DNA of 64,000 bases from Sebaldella termitidis ATCC 33386 (GCF_000024405.1 NC_013517.1:2294001-2358000); one strand, 5' to 3'; shown: positions 53,861 through 62,014, numbered from the stretch's first letter. Numbers and translations: made by a program. The notes: a model not told the origin generated them from the sequence alone.

Positions 53861-54292
53861 ATGAAAATAGCAATTGGTAATGACCATGCAGGTGTTGATC
53901 TTAAAGAAAAAGTAGCAGATTTTTTAAAAGGTAAAGGATACGAGGTCGAAAATGTGGGAACAGATACTAAAGAATCTGTAGATTATCCTGATATTGCAAG
54001 AAAAGTAGCTAAACTTGTCAATGATAAAGAGTGTGAATTTGGTATAGTTATATGCGGTACCGGTATAGGAATATCAATTGCTGCCAATAAAGTACCAGGG
54101 ATAAGATGTGCATTGTGCCATAATTCGTTTACTGCGAAATTAAGCAGACTTCATAATAATTCTAATGTTTTATCTTTAGGTGCGAGAGTAATCGGAGATG
54201 AGCTGGCACTCGATATTGTAGATGCGTATCTGACTACAGACTTTGAAGGCGGAAGACATGCCAGAAGAGTAGATAAGATAGAAGAATGCTAA
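53861..54292 (+). CDS. rpiB: Ribose-5-phosphate isomerase B
   Basis: Interconverts ribose 5-phosphate and ribulose 5-phosphate. The 143 residues show GNDHAGVDLKEKV, DYPDIARKVA, the catalytic cysteine in VICGTGIGISIAANKVPG, and RCALCHNSFTAKLSRLHNN with R/H phosphate contacts. The ATG follows GGAGG by 5 nt; an ATG four codons earlier overlaps that site. An allose- or galactose-6-phosphate isomerase is the alternative, but the sequence is closer to RpiB. Confidence 0.93.
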   Translation: MKIAIGNDHAGVDLKEKVADFLKGKGYEVENVGTDTKESVDYPDIARKVAKLVNDKECEFGIVICGTGIGISIAANKVPGIRCALCHNSFTAKLSRLHNNSNVLSLGARVIGDELALDIVDAYLTTDFEGGRHARRVDKIEEC

Positions 54293-54314
54293 AATTTTGA
54301 AAAAGGAGAAAATA

Positions 54315-54662
54315 ATGTCTACTATATTTAAAAAAATTATAGATAAAGAAATACCGGCAAATATCGTATATGAAGATAATGATTTCGTTGCTTTCAGAGA
54401 TATTAACCCTCAGGCAAAGGTACACATTCTTGTTATTCCGAAGAAAGAAATAGTTAATCTTAATGAAGCTTCAGATGAAGATGCTCTTATGCTCGGAAAG
54501 CTTCAGATATTAATCGCCAAAATTGCCAAAGATGAAGGAATAGCTGACGATGGTTACAGAGTTATACTAAATGTGAATAAAGACGGTGGCCAGGAGGTTT
54601 TTCACATTCATTATCATATACTTGGCGGTGAAAAAATCGGAGTTTTAAATTCAAATAAATGA
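54315..54662 (+). CDS. HIT-family nucleotide hydrolase (HinT-like)
   Basis: A 115-residue HIT protein with the histidine triad HIHYHILGG at the C-terminus, preceded by VNKDGGQEVF, and the N-terminal TIFKKIIDKEIPANIVYEDN. HinT-like proteins hydrolyse adenosine phosphoramidates. The ATG follows AAGGAG by 7 nt. It is the last gene before the TetR-like palindrome at 54668. Confidence 0.93.
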   Translation: MSTIFKKIIDKEIPANIVYEDNDFVAFRDINPQAKVHILVIPKKEIVNLNEASDEDALMLGKLQILIAKIAKDEGIADDGYRVILNVNKDGGQEVFHIHYHILGGEKIGVLNSNK

Positions 54663-54667
54663 TTTTT

Positions 54668-54683
54668 ACGACCAGTCGGTCTA
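54668..54683. promoter_or_regulatory. TetR-type palindrome (T)ACGACC-AGTC-GGTCTA
   Basis: GACC-N4-GGTC within a near-dyad, 6 bp after the HIT stop and 19 bp before the methyltransferase GTG. On the minus strand it reads AGACCGACTGGTCGT, close to AGACCGATTGGTCTA at 35978. Confidence 0.45.
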
Positions 54684-54701
54684 AATTAGCAAGGAGTAAA
54701 A

Positions 54702-55472
54702 GTGAAAACTACAATAGCAAGTCCTGACAATAAATTCTATAAGATATTAAGAAAACTGGACAAGAAAAAATACAGAGATAAAAATAATATTTTCAAAGCT
54801 GAAGGTGAGAAATTTCTCAAGGAAAAGATAAATTTCACAAAAATAATAATAAAAGAATCGAAATATGAATATCTTGAAAATAAGTATAAAATTACACAAT
54901 TTAATAATCTGACAATTTTAAAAGATGATCTTTTTGATGAAATTTCAGAACAGGAAAACAGTCAGGGTGTTATTGTTTTATATTCTAAACTGCTTACTTC
55001 AATTGAGGAAATAGACGGAGATGTTGTTATTCTGGATGATGTACAGGATCCCGGAAATATCGGAACTATCATTCGTACTATGGAAGCTTCAGGTTTCAAA
55101 AATCTGATACTTACCAAAGGAAGTGTCGATGTATATAACCCTAAGACAGTCAGGGCAACTATGGGCGGTATATTTAAATCAAATATTATATATGAAACAC
55201 CGGAAAGAATAACAGAATTCCTAAAGGATAATAATTATCAGGTTATTTCTACATTACTTGATAAGAATTCTATTGATTACCGTGATGTGGAGTTAAAAGA
55301 AAAAAATGCCTACATATTTGGAAATGAAGGACACGGTATTTCTGATATTTTTATAGAAAGTACTGATATAAAGGCTATTATTCCTATTTATGGTGATGTA
55401 GATTCCCTAAACGTAAGTGTTGCATCTGGAATATTTTTATATAAAATGAGAGAAAAAATAGAAAATAAATAA
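54702..55472 (+). CDS. SpoU/TrmH-family RNA 2'-O-methyltransferase
   Basis: A 256-residue SPOUT protein. An N-terminal substrate-binding domain (about 1-90, SPDNKFYKILRKLDKKKYRD) precedes the knotted SAM domain with DPGNIGTIIRTMEASGF, FGNEGHGISD and LNVSVASGIFLYKM. It is probably a 23S rRNA methyltransferase of the RlmB/TsnR group; the target base cannot be read from sequence. It starts with GTG after AAGGAG. Confidence 0.9.
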   Translation: MKTTIASPDNKFYKILRKLDKKKYRDKNNIFKAEGEKFLKEKINFTKIIIKESKYEYLENKYKITQFNNLTILKDDLFDEISEQENSQGVIVLYSKLLTSIEEIDGDVVILDDVQDPGNIGTIIRTMEASGFKNLILTKGSVDVYNPKTVRATMGGIFKSNIIYETPERITEFLKDNNYQVISTLLDKNSIDYRDVELKEKNAYIFGNEGHGISDIFIESTDIKAIIPIYGDVDSLNVSVASGIFLYKMREKIENK

Positions 55473-55529
55473 AGCACAAAACATTTAATCACAGCTTTGG
55501 CTCTGCTACGGAAATTTATGGAGGAAAAT

Positions 55530-56114
55530 ATGGCAAGACGTATAGATAATCAATTTTTAGAAAATTTTAAAAGAAATACTGGTCTTATGACCGTTTTTAC
55601 AGAAAAGAAAGATAAACTTGATACTTTTATAAAAATTATGTGTGATGAATTTGAAACATCTGTTTTAAAAAGCGGAACATTTTGTGTTAATTTTGTAAAT
55701 AACTTTGGGGTTAACAATTCTGAGAATTCCAGAAAAATTCATTTAAGTAACTTATTGTTTTTAGAAAAAAGAATAGTTAATTTAAAGGAAGAATTTCTGA
55801 ATGTAAAAAATTCCGGAATGGTAAAAGACAAAGATTCCATTTCTATACTAAATAAAATCCTGGAGGATCTGGAGCTTTTGGAAAAATTCACTGAAGATAA
55901 AGCAAAAGAAACAGAAATAATAATTGAAATTGAAAAAAATAATGTAGTTATCAGCAATATAATTGAAGATAAATATGAAAAATTTTCCGAGAAAATCGTC
56001 GAACTGGAAACTGAAAATAAGAGACTGATGTATAAGCAGAAGGAATATTTCTATATTATTCTTATTTTACTTTTTTTCATTGGTGTTCTTGCAATAATAG
56101 GATTTTTTATATAA
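55530..56114 (+). CDS. Coiled-coil protein with C-terminal membrane anchor
   Basis: A 194-residue protein of unknown family. Residues 1-165 are soluble and largely helical, with coiled-coil heptads in about 65-165 (KIVELETENKRLMYKQKEY), and residues 170-192 form a single hydrophobic tail (FYIILILLFFIGVLAIIGFF) as the only membrane segment. The topology is that of a tail-anchored cytoplasmic protein. The ATG follows GGAGG by 6 nt; an ATG 11 codons earlier overlaps the site. Confidence 0.6.
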   Translation: MARRIDNQFLENFKRNTGLMTVFTEKKDKLDTFIKIMCDEFETSVLKSGTFCVNFVNNFGVNNSENSRKIHLSNLLFLEKRIVNLKEEFLNVKNSGMVKDKDSISILNKILEDLELLEKFTEDKAKETEIIIEIEKNNVVISNIIEDKYEKFSEKIVELETENKRLMYKQKEYFYIILILLFFIGVLAIIGFFI

Positions 56115-56137
56115 TAATTTTATAAAAGGAGATACAT

Positions 56138-56275
56138 ATGAAAAAATGTTTTTTTATTATCTTATTATTATTATTAACAGCTTCATGTGCACAGTCGAAG
56201 TTAGACTGCCGTGGAAAAGATCCCAGATGTACAGATGAGACAGGATTTGATCTGATTGATATAGATTTTTTTTGA
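56138..56275 (+). CDS. Small lipoprotein, 45 aa
   Basis: Short gene with an AAAGGAGA ribosome site. MKKCFFIILLLLLTA is a signal peptide with a lipobox-like TASC (Cys17); the mature 29 residues are acidic and contain three cysteines (C17, C24, C31) and end LIDIDFF. It is followed at once by a terminator. Small lipoproteins of this kind are common beside secretion or toxin loci, but no function can be inferred. Confidence 0.55.
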   Translation: MKKCFFIILLLLLTASCAQSKLDCRGKDPRCTDETGFDLIDIDFF

Positions 56276-56280
56276 TATGG

Positions 56281-56323
56281 AAACGTGTCTTATAGAAAAG
56301 AAAAGACACGTTTTGTATTTATA
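56281..56323 (+). terminator. Terminator of the small lipoprotein gene
   Basis: AAACGTGTCTT pairs with AAGACACGTTT, 11 bp, followed by a T-rich tract. Confidence 0.75.
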
Positions 56324-56432
56324 ACTAATATAGGTAGAGAATTAGTTATTATATTTTACTTTTTAGTTACGTCCGATAATATATGTTATGTATATTTTTC
56401 GAAAAAATAAATACTGTTTATAAAATTGTAAT

Positions 56433-56464
56433 AAAAAATGACCTTTTAATTTAGGTCATTTTAT
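56433..56464. repeat. TGACC/GGTCA inverted repeat, copy 1
   Basis: AAAAAATGACC and GGTCATTTT flank a short loop; the stem has A/T tracts on both sides, as in a bidirectional terminator. It ends just before the stop of the DKNYY gene at 56465. First of nine related copies in 7.3 kb. Confidence 0.7.
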
Positions 56465-56980
56465 TTATTTTTTCTTTACTACTTCTCCATCTTTATAATA
56501 ACTATTTTTATCTTCAGCATTATAATTTATTCCTTCTAAAGTTTGATTTCCATAATAACTTATGAATGTATTTAAATCAGCTTCCTTTATTTTAATTCTA
56601 CCACTATAAACATTATTTTTATCTCTACTATATGGAAAATCCATAGTTTTAAAAGTTTGCAAATCAGCTTCTTTAATTTTAGCTTTCATATAATAAACAT
56701 TTCTTTTATCTTTCCCATACATAGTTTCTATAACCTCAAAAGTTTGCGGATCAACTTTTTCTACATAATAATCTGGAACAAAATACACACGTTTTTTATC
56801 TTTTGCATACCCACCACCTAAACATGTAAAAGTTGAACTATCAACATCTTTTTCTAATACAATTATATTATAATGATCCTTAAACATGTCTTCATTAGTT
56901 TTACATTTAAAAACTTCTATTTTTTGATCACAACTACTAAATAATATACTTAACAATACAAATAATATTACTTTCTTCAT
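56465..56980 (-). CDS. DKNYY-repeat lipoprotein, 171 aa
   Basis: A lipoprotein (signal peptide KKVILFVLLSILFSSC, lipid cysteine about residue 17) with repeats of about 27 residues of the form DxxTFxxxxxxYGKDKxxVYY: GGGYAKDKKRVYF, ETMYGKDKRNVYYM, FPYSRDKNNVYSG and NAEDKNSYYKDG. The DKNYY family has no established function; arrays of paralogues are typical of Fusobacteria. It shares promoter, ribosome site and terminator type with the next DKNYY gene, so the two arose by duplication of a whole transcription unit. Confidence 0.8.
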   Translation of the reverse strand: MKKVILFVLLSILFSSCDQKIEVFKCKTNEDMFKDHYNIIVLEKDVDSSTFTCLGGGYAKDKKRVYFVPDYYVEKVDPQTFEVIETMYGKDKRNVYYMKAKIKEADLQTFKTMDFPYSRDKNNVYSGRIKIKEADLNTFISYYGNQTLEGINYNAEDKNSYYKDGEVVKKK

Positions 56981-57010
56981 TTAATAACTCCTTTTTATTT
57001 TTGTTCTTAT

Positions 57011-57040
57011 ATTTTAACCATAATGTATACTTTTTGTCAA
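57011..57040 (-). promoter_or_regulatory. DKNYY gene promoter, copy 1
   Basis: On the minus strand TTGACA (57040-57035), an 18-bp spacer and TAAAAT (57016-57011). The surrounding 50 bp nearly match the promoter at 57688. Confidence 0.65.
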
Positions 57041-57054
57041 ATTCTACTCCATAT

Positions 57055-57110
57055 AAAAAATGACCACAAAATTTTCGTTTTAAGATCGTTCTTTTTTATA
57101 TTTGAATTTC
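57055..57110. repeat. TGACC/GGTCA inverted repeat, copy 2
   Basis: AAAAAATGACC...TTTTAAGATCGTTCTTTTTT, between two DKNYY units. The arms are diverged (one mismatch), and the T-rich flank and the adjoining TATATTTGAATTTCTTA match other copies. Confidence 0.65.
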
Positions 57111-57118
57111 TTATATAC

Positions 57119-57658
57119 CTATTTCTTTTTTACCATTTTACCAACTTGATAATAATTGTTTTTATCTTCTGCATCAAATGTAAAATTATTTTCTATTATT
57201 TTAAAACTTTTTACATCTGCTTCTTTTAATATTATATCCTTACAATAAACTGTATCTTTGTCTTTTGAATAATGACTATCTAATATTTCAAAGCTAGATA
57301 TATCAATATTTTCTATTTTTTTATATTTATTAAAATTTTCTTGATAATAAATGCCATTTTTATCCATTATATAAAATGGAAAACTAAAATTTTTAAACGT
57401 ATTTGAATCTATTTCATCTATTTTTTCACCCATGTAATAAACATAATTTTTATCTTTCCCATAATATATGTCTATTTCCTCAAAACTATTATAATCTGCA
57501 TCTTTTACTTCTATTTCCCTATAATAAATTTTGTAATTTTTTTGTTCATATGCTTTAATAAGCATTGACTTTTTTATTTTAGGTTCTATCTTAAGATAAG
57601 CAATAAAAATTACACCAAATAATATACTTAAAAATATTAATAACTTTAATTTTTTCAT
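57119..57658 (-). CDS. DKNYY-repeat protein, 179 aa
   Basis: Paralogue of the gene at 56465, but with an uncleaved-looking membrane anchor (KLLIFLSILFGVIFIAYL, about 5-22) instead of a lipobox. Repeats are IDIYYGKDKNYVYYMG, FPFYIMDKNGIYYQ, DSHYSKDKDTVYCKD and FDAEDKNNYYQVG. The protein is probably exposed outside the membrane. Promoter, AAGGAG ribosome site and downstream repeat are shared with its neighbour. Function unknown. Confidence 0.8.
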   Translation of the reverse strand: MKKLKLLIFLSILFGVIFIAYLKIEPKIKKSMLIKAYEQKNYKIYYREIEVKDADYNSFEEIDIYYGKDKNYVYYMGEKIDEIDSNTFKNFSFPFYIMDKNGIYYQENFNKYKKIENIDISSFEILDSHYSKDKDTVYCKDIILKEADVKSFKIIENNFTFDAEDKNNYYQVGKMVKKK

Positions 57659-57687
57659 TAATAACTCCTTTTTATTTTTGTTCTTAT

Positions 57688-57717
57688 ATTTTAACTATAA
57701 TGTATACTTTTTGTCAA
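57688..57717 (-). promoter_or_regulatory. DKNYY gene promoter, copy 2
   Basis: TTGACA (57717-57712), an 18-bp spacer and TAAAAT (57693-57688) on the minus strand, with a conserved leader to the ATG. Confidence 0.65.
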
Positions 57718-57733
57718 ATTTATATCTTCCTGT

Positions 57734-57779
57734 AAAAAATGACCTCCATACTTTGATTTTAAGGTCGTTCTTTTTTTAT
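57734..57779. repeat. TGACC/GGTCA inverted repeat, copy 3
   Basis: AAAAAATGACCT...TTTTAAGGTCGTTCTTTTTTT. It lies 11 bp after the stop of the gene remnant at 57790 on the minus strand, so it is that remnant's terminator. Confidence 0.65.
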
Positions 57780-57789
57780 TTTTGAATTC

Positions 57790-57928
57790 TTACATGCTCG
57801 TTTCTTTTTCTGCTGCTACAGAACAAAATTCTTTATAATTCTCTTCTATTATATTCCAATATAGAAAAAAAGAACCATTACCCCTTTCTTCACAAAACTA
57901 CCTTGAATTATCACCTTGTTCTTTTCTT
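57790..57928 (-). pseudogene. Decayed 3' end of a duplicated gene, copy A
   Basis: Read on the minus strand: RKEQGDNSR, an in-frame stop (TAG, probably from TGG), then FCEERGNGSFFLYWNIIEEN and YKEFCSVAAEKETSM before TAA. The fragment matches copy B at 59206. No family is recognised. It holds a 7-bp hairpin ATGAGGC/GCCTCAT just upstream. Confidence 0.55.
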
Positions 57929-57971
57929 ATGAGGCATAACGCCTCATGAAGGAGTTCATGTCTTTTTCTTT

Positions 57972-58484
57972 TTAATATCCCATACCTTCTATATCTCTCA
58001 AAGATTGTTTTGACTCAGCATAACCATTTTCAAAAGCCTTTTTATAATATTCTTTAGCTTGTATATAATCTCCTTTTTTCTCATTTATAACTCCCAAGTT
58101 ATGAAGAACAACTCCTAATTCATGTAATGTTTCAATTTTATTATTTTCTTCTATTAATTTGTAATATTGCTCTGCTAAATCATATTTTTTTAATTCTATA
58201 TACAAATTGCCTAAATTAAAATATGCTTCTCGATTATTGTTATCTATTGCCATTTTCCAATATTTTTCTGCTAATTCATATTTCTCTTGTTTTGCATATA
58301 GTGAACCTAAGTAATTCATTGCTGTATTATTTTTATTTTTCTCAACTGCTTTTAAAAAATATTCTTCTGCTTTTTTAAAATCTCCTTTTTCATAATATTG
58401 TTCTCCTTTTTCTCCAGTGGACATCTTTGAACAAGATATTAATAGACACCAAAATATTAAAATAATCAAATAAATTTTTTTCAT
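57972..58484 (-). CDS. TPR/Sel1-repeat lipoprotein
   Basis: A 170-residue lipoprotein: signal peptide KKIYLIILIFWCLLIS with lipobox LISC (Cys18), then about four tetratricopeptide repeats such as KGDFKKAEEYFLKAVEKNKN, and NREAYFNLGNLYIELKKYDL, ending with the Sel1-like KEYYKKAFENGYAESKQSL. It is probably a surface scaffold for protein contacts. AGGAGG is upstream. Genes of this build often accompany immunity-type clusters, but that is only context. Confidence 0.75.
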   Translation of the reverse strand: MKKIYLIILIFWCLLISCSKMSTGEKGEQYYEKGDFKKAEEYFLKAVEKNKNNTAMNYLGSLYAKQEKYELAEKYWKMAIDNNNREAYFNLGNLYIELKKYDLAEQYYKLIEENNKIETLHELGVVLHNLGVINEKKGDYIQAKEYYKKAFENGYAESKQSLRDIEGMGY

Positions 58485-58514
58485 ATATTCCTCCTAAATT
58501 TTTTATTATATTTC

Positions 58515-58580
58515 TATCATGCTTGTTTCTCATTCTGTAGCTACAGAATAAAATTTTACATAATCTGTCTTAATTTCTCT
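58515..58580 (-). pseudogene. Decayed 3' end of a duplicated gene, copy C
   Basis: Minus-strand ENREIKTDYVKFYSVATE, then a stop, then ETSM. It aligns with the ENYKEFCSVAAEKETSM tail of copy A, with the premature stop in the same segment. Confidence 0.45.
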
Positions 58581-58651
58581 GTTTTCTTATTGTTTCATTA
58601 AAACAACTCTTTACTATAAAATTTTATATTTTCCTTATTACAACACAGCAT

Positions 58652-58680
58652 AATAAAAAGAGCTATTAAGCTCTTTTCTA
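58652..58680 (-). terminator. Terminator of the 102-aa gene
   Basis: AAAAGAGCT (58656-58664) pairs with AGCTCTTTT (58669-58677), loop ATTA. Confidence 0.75.
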
Positions 58681-58702
58681 TTTAGATCAAATGTATAAGC
58701 TT

Positions 58703-59011
58703 TTATTTCTCTATACATTTATATACTTCATCTTGATATAACTTAATCCGCTTAGTATTCTTTGGATTGTAAAAATCATATATTGTATATACTGTTCCTG
58801 TTGAAACTTTTATTGCTAGAACATCTAATATATTGCCGTTCTCATCAAAAATTGTTGTCTCATAGACATTATTCCCTTTATATTCCGGTTCTAAATAACT
58901 ATGATATTCTTCTATTATTGTAGCACTTTCAATAAGCTTTTTAACCTTCAGTTCACATTTTGAATAACTTATGATATTAATTAATACTAATAATAAAAAT
59001 ACTTTTTTCAT
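58703..59011 (-). CDS. Small exported protein, 102 aa
   Basis: A 102-residue protein with a signal peptide (KKVFLLLVLINIISYSKC). The cysteine at residue 19 could be a lipid site, although the preceding residues do not make a good lipobox. The mature part is charged (VKKLIESATIIEEYHSYLEP) and ends with a single distal cysteine (VYKCIEK). The ATG follows AAGGAG by 8 nt; an ATG 11 codons upstream is less likely. Family not recognised. Confidence 0.6.
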   Translation of the reverse strand: MKKVFLLLVLINIISYSKCELKVKKLIESATIIEEYHSYLEPEYKGNNVYETTIFDENGNILDVLAIKVSTGTVYTIYDFYNPKNTKRIKLYQDEVYKCIEK

Positions 59012-59151
59012 GTTTAAATCTCCTTTTTTATTAAATAAAACCAAATATTAATTTTATTCTTTCTTACTATAATAAGAATATCATAATTCACATAAAAGTA
59101 CAATGATATTCTTTAATAAGATATCTTTTTCCTTATTTAGTCAAATTTATC

Positions 59152-59199
59152 TTTAATGGCCCCCATATTTCAATTTTAAGGTCATTCTTTTTTTATATT
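59152..59199. repeat. TGACC/GGTCA inverted repeat, copy 4
   Basis: The left arm is diverged (AATGGCCCCC) while the right arm TTTTAAGGTCATTCTTTTTTT is conserved. It follows the stop of remnant copy B on the minus strand. Confidence 0.55.
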
Positions 59200-59205
59200 T
59201 GAATC

Positions 59206-59342
59206 TTACATGTCAGTTTCTTTTTCTGCTTCTACAGGATGAAATTCTTCGTAATTCTCTTCTATTATACTCTTATTTGAATTGAAAAAAAAGAGCCTTC
59301 ATGTTCTTTTTTCATATTATCACCATGTTCTCTTTTTTTACC
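59206..59342 (-). pseudogene. Decayed 3' end of a duplicated gene, copy B
   Basis: Minus-strand REHGDNMKKEHEGSFF, a frame shift in a T8 run, then NSNKSIIEENYEEFHPVEAE and KETDM before TAA. It aligns residue by residue with copy A (EQGDN, G-SFF, IIEENYKEF, AEKET-M). Confidence 0.55.
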
Positions 59343-59345
59343 TGT

Positions 59346-59981
59346 TTATTCAAACATATTTAACATTTCCTCAAATTTCTTTTGTGATTCTGTAATTAAT
59401 TTTTCTTTTTCTGAAAATGTTTTATCAAATTTTTCTTTTTCTGATTCATCATAATGAAATGCATTATCCTGAAAAAATTTTCCATGAATTCCTTTTAGAG
59501 CATTCTCCTGTAATTCTAAAACTTGTAATGCTTTCATATAAGTACCTTCTGGCGTACATATATTATAATTCTTACCACTTTTAAACCCATATTTACTGTA
59601 ATAATCTGGATATCCATAAATTATAATTGCTTTATAGGATAAATCCCTAGCTTTTTTTATAGAATATTCTATTAACTTTCTGCCTATTCCTTTATTTTGA
59701 AATTCTGGCAGAATACTTACCGGTCCAAATGTTATTACTTCATGCTTTTGGTTAAATTCATCTTCAATATAAGAAAGCGTATAAATTATGCTTCCTACTA
59801 TCTTATCTTGATGAACAGCAACTAAATCTAAATGTTTTATGAAATTTTTACTTTTTCTCAGATTGTGTACTATAAAATGTTCATCAGCTCCGGGGACATA
59901 TAAATTCCAAAAAGCTTCTCTTGTTAGTTCTTCTACTTCCCTATAATCTTTTTCTGTCTCATTTTTAATTTGAATTTCCAT
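59346..59981 (-). CDS. GNAT N-acetyltransferase
   Basis: A 211-residue GNAT protein. The acetyl-CoA motif is VSILPEFQNKGIGRKLIEYS (Q-x-x-G-x-G), preceded by IVGSIIYTLSYIED, and followed by AIIIYGYPDYYSKYGFKSG, which is typical of the YhbS/predicted acetyltransferase group. The substrate is unknown. The C-terminal 40 residues are charged and helical. It is monocistronic in the accessory array. Confidence 0.88.
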   Translation of the reverse strand: MEIQIKNETEKDYREVEELTREAFWNLYVPGADEHFIVHNLRKSKNFIKHLDLVAVHQDKIVGSIIYTLSYIEDEFNQKHEVITFGPVSILPEFQNKGIGRKLIEYSIKKARDLSYKAIIIYGYPDYYSKYGFKSGKNYNICTPEGTYMKALQVLELQENALKGIHGKFFQDNAFHYDESEKEKFDKTFSEKEKLITESQKKFEEMLNMFE

Positions 59982-60051
59982 ATTATTTCCTTTCTAATAA
60001 CGTATAATCGATAATATTTCTCTTCTATATTTATATACTTTTGCTAGTGAT

Positions 60052-60098
60052 AAAAAACAACCTTCATATTTTGATTTTAAGGTTGTTCTTTTTTTTAT
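60052..60098. repeat. TGACC/GGTCA-type inverted repeat, copy 5
   Basis: AAAAAACAACCTT...TTTTAAGGTTGTTCTTTTTTTT. Both arms changed together (GACC to AACC, GGTC to GGTT), so the pairing is kept by compensatory change. A short stretch after it (60099-60135) is related in bases to the remnants A to C. Confidence 0.65.
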
Positions 60099-60166
60099 TT
60101 ATCTTGTTACTCCAGAATAAAATTTCTACATTTGTCTAAATACCAATGCTCTCAATATACAATCAG

Positions 60167-60532
60167 CTATACCCAAAAAGCCCAATTTACACCAAATCTA
60201 TCTTCAAACCTTACAGTACATGGACTGTAATCTGTAAATTGTATTGGATTAATTGTAATACTTTCAAATTCCATTTTTGAATAAGCACTTTTTAACTCAT
60301 CTTCATTTTCAAACTGGAGGCATAACTGATATCCTCCGGACTTAGAAATGCCGTCATTATTACCAAAATCATTAAGCATAAGCAGCTCACCATGAATTAT
60401 CATTTCTGCATGAATAATAAGACCTGAATCAGAGTCTTCAATGAGTGTTTTAACTTCTGCATACAGTGCATCCTTATACAGCTCTATCGCCTCTTTACAA
60501 TTTCCATTAAAATATATGTGCGTTATCAGCAT
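60167..60532 (-). CDS. VOC-family protein, PhnB-like
   Basis: A 121-residue protein of the vicinal-oxygen-chelate superfamily, PhnB/YjdN-type: YFNGNCKEAIELYKDAL, then VKTLIEDS, HAEMIIHGELLMLND and the C-terminal VRFEDRFGVNWAFWV. Its biochemical role is undefined; some relatives bind metal without known catalysis. GGAGATTG precedes the ATG. Confidence 0.85.
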   Translation of the reverse strand: MLITHIYFNGNCKEAIELYKDALYAEVKTLIEDSDSGLIIHAEMIIHGELLMLNDFGNNDGISKSGGYQLCLQFENEDELKSAYSKMEFESITINPIQFTDYSPCTVRFEDRFGVNWAFWV

Positions 60533-60742
60533 TCCAATCTCCTCTGAATTTAATATTGCTCTACTAAGCTAACTATTATTATAAGCACTTTAGCCGCGAA
60601 GTAAGATTTTAGCTGTTAGTCGAACACTTCCAATAACTTAATTATAGCATACAATATAAAGACAGCCCTATCTTTTTATTCTTGAATTTATAGTTTCCGG
60701 GCTTTTTAATATTAATTTTTTTAAAAAAATATATATTATATT

Positions 60743-61459
60743 TTAATTCTTCTGTTTCTTTTTTAATACTTTTTCTTGATAATAATAATTATTGTCATCT
60801 TCTGCCTCATAGTAAAAACCATCTTTATCTAATGTTTCGTTATATGCTTTAAATGTATGCGGATTAGATCCGGGTAATTTATATTTTAAGTAATATACGC
60901 TATTTTTATCTCTAGAATACAAACCATTTACAATTTCAAAAGTCTTTGCATCTGCATTTATTAATTTTTCATCTATAAAATAAACATTATTATCATCTTT
61001 TCCATAAATACCATCCAGTACTTCAAAAGTTTTTACCTCTAAATCCTCCAGCTTAGTACCAGATGAATATACATTATTCTTATCTTTAGCAAAAAATGTG
61101 CTCATTGGGATAAAACTTTCTATATCAGCACCAAGTACTTTTTGTCTTCCGGAATAAACATTATTTTTGTCTTTTCCATACCCATACGCCATATATTCAA
61201 AAGTTTTTATGTCAGCATCTTCTATAATATTATCCATATAATATACATAGTTTTTATCTTTACTGTACATATTAACCAAAACTTCAAATGTTTCAGGGTC
61301 TGCTCCTTTTATTTCATGAGAACCATTCTCTACATAGTATATTTTTTCATTTATAATTTCGTAGATTACATACTCTTCACTAAATTTTTGAGAAGAACAC
61401 GCTAACGACGAACTTCCTAACATTGTAAGTCCAAATATGCAGTATATTAATTTCTTCAT
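60743..61459 (-). CDS. DKNYY-repeat lipoprotein, 238 aa
   Basis: The largest DKNYY paralogue here. The signal peptide KKLIYCIFGLTMLGSSSLAC ends in a lipobox-like SLAC (Cys21). Six tandem repeats of about 27-29 residues follow, with cores VNMYSKDKNYVYYMD, AYGYGKDKNNVYSG, TFFAKDKNNVYSSG, DGIYGKDDNNVYFID, NGLYSRDKNSVYYLK and a degenerate last unit ending YEAEDDNNYYYQE. Spacers carry ADxKTFE. The upstream region resembles the other DKNYY promoters (TTGACG and TTTAAT on the minus strand, 61491-61520). Confidence 0.82.
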   Translation of the reverse strand: MKKLIYCIFGLTMLGSSSLACSSQKFSEEYVIYEIINEKIYYVENGSHEIKGADPETFEVLVNMYSKDKNYVYYMDNIIEDADIKTFEYMAYGYGKDKNNVYSGRQKVLGADIESFIPMSTFFAKDKNNVYSSGTKLEDLEVKTFEVLDGIYGKDDNNVYFIDEKLINADAKTFEIVNGLYSRDKNSVYYLKYKLPGSNPHTFKAYNETLDKDGFYYEAEDDNNYYYQEKVLKKKQKN

Positions 61460-61532
61460 TTAATAACTCCTTTTTTGTTTTTATTCTTACATTAAATCAT
61501 ATATTATACTACTTCGTCAAATTTCTATCTAA

Positions 61533-61580
61533 TAAAAAAATACTCCTTATATTTTTATTTTAAGATCATTTTCTTTTACA
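61533..61580. repeat. TGACC/GGTCA inverted repeat, copy 6
   Basis: AAAAAAATACTCCTT...TTTTAAGATCATTTTCTTTT. The most diverged copy; the flanks and position between units identify it. Confidence 0.5.
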
Positions 61581-61669
61581 CTTGAGTATTCTTATCCTTT
61601 TTGTTATAATGTTTTATATTAAATTCAGCTGCTACTCTTAACTCAAATATTTTCTCTGGAGGCTTACAT

Positions 61670-62014
61670 ATGAAATATATTTATTTTTTTATCTTTCTGT
61701 TTTCATTTTCAGATTATGTGTATTCTAAACCTATTGCAGGTTATAATACGTCTAAATTAACTCCGTTGCCTCCATTAATAGATAAAAACAATCCTGTGGT
61801 TAAATTTTGTGAAACAAACGGAGGAACTTTTATTCCTGAAAAGCTTGATAAATGTTTACTTCCAAATAATATTAAATTTTATGCTTGGACTTATTGGGAA
61901 AATGGTATAGATAAATGGACTGAGGAAGATTTTCAATTTTATAAAGATAATTACTACAAACATTATCTCGAAACTTATGGAAAAATTTATGAACGTGACA
62001 AAATAGATTACTAA
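61670..62014 (+). CDS. Exported hypothetical protein, 114 aa
   Basis: A 114-residue protein with a signal peptide (KYIYFFIFLFSFSDYVYS) and a mature domain with two cysteines (KFCETNGGTFIPEKLDKCLL), which probably form a disulfide, and aromatic-rich repeats such as FYAWTYWENGIDKWTEEDF. GGAGG is 7 nt upstream. It is on the opposite strand to the DKNYY genes. Family not recognised. Confidence 0.6.
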   Translation: MKYIYFFIFLFSFSDYVYSKPIAGYNTSKLTPLPPLIDKNNPVVKFCETNGGTFIPEKLDKCLLPNNIKFYAWTYWENGIDKWTEEDFQFYKDNYYKHYLETYGKIYERDKIDY

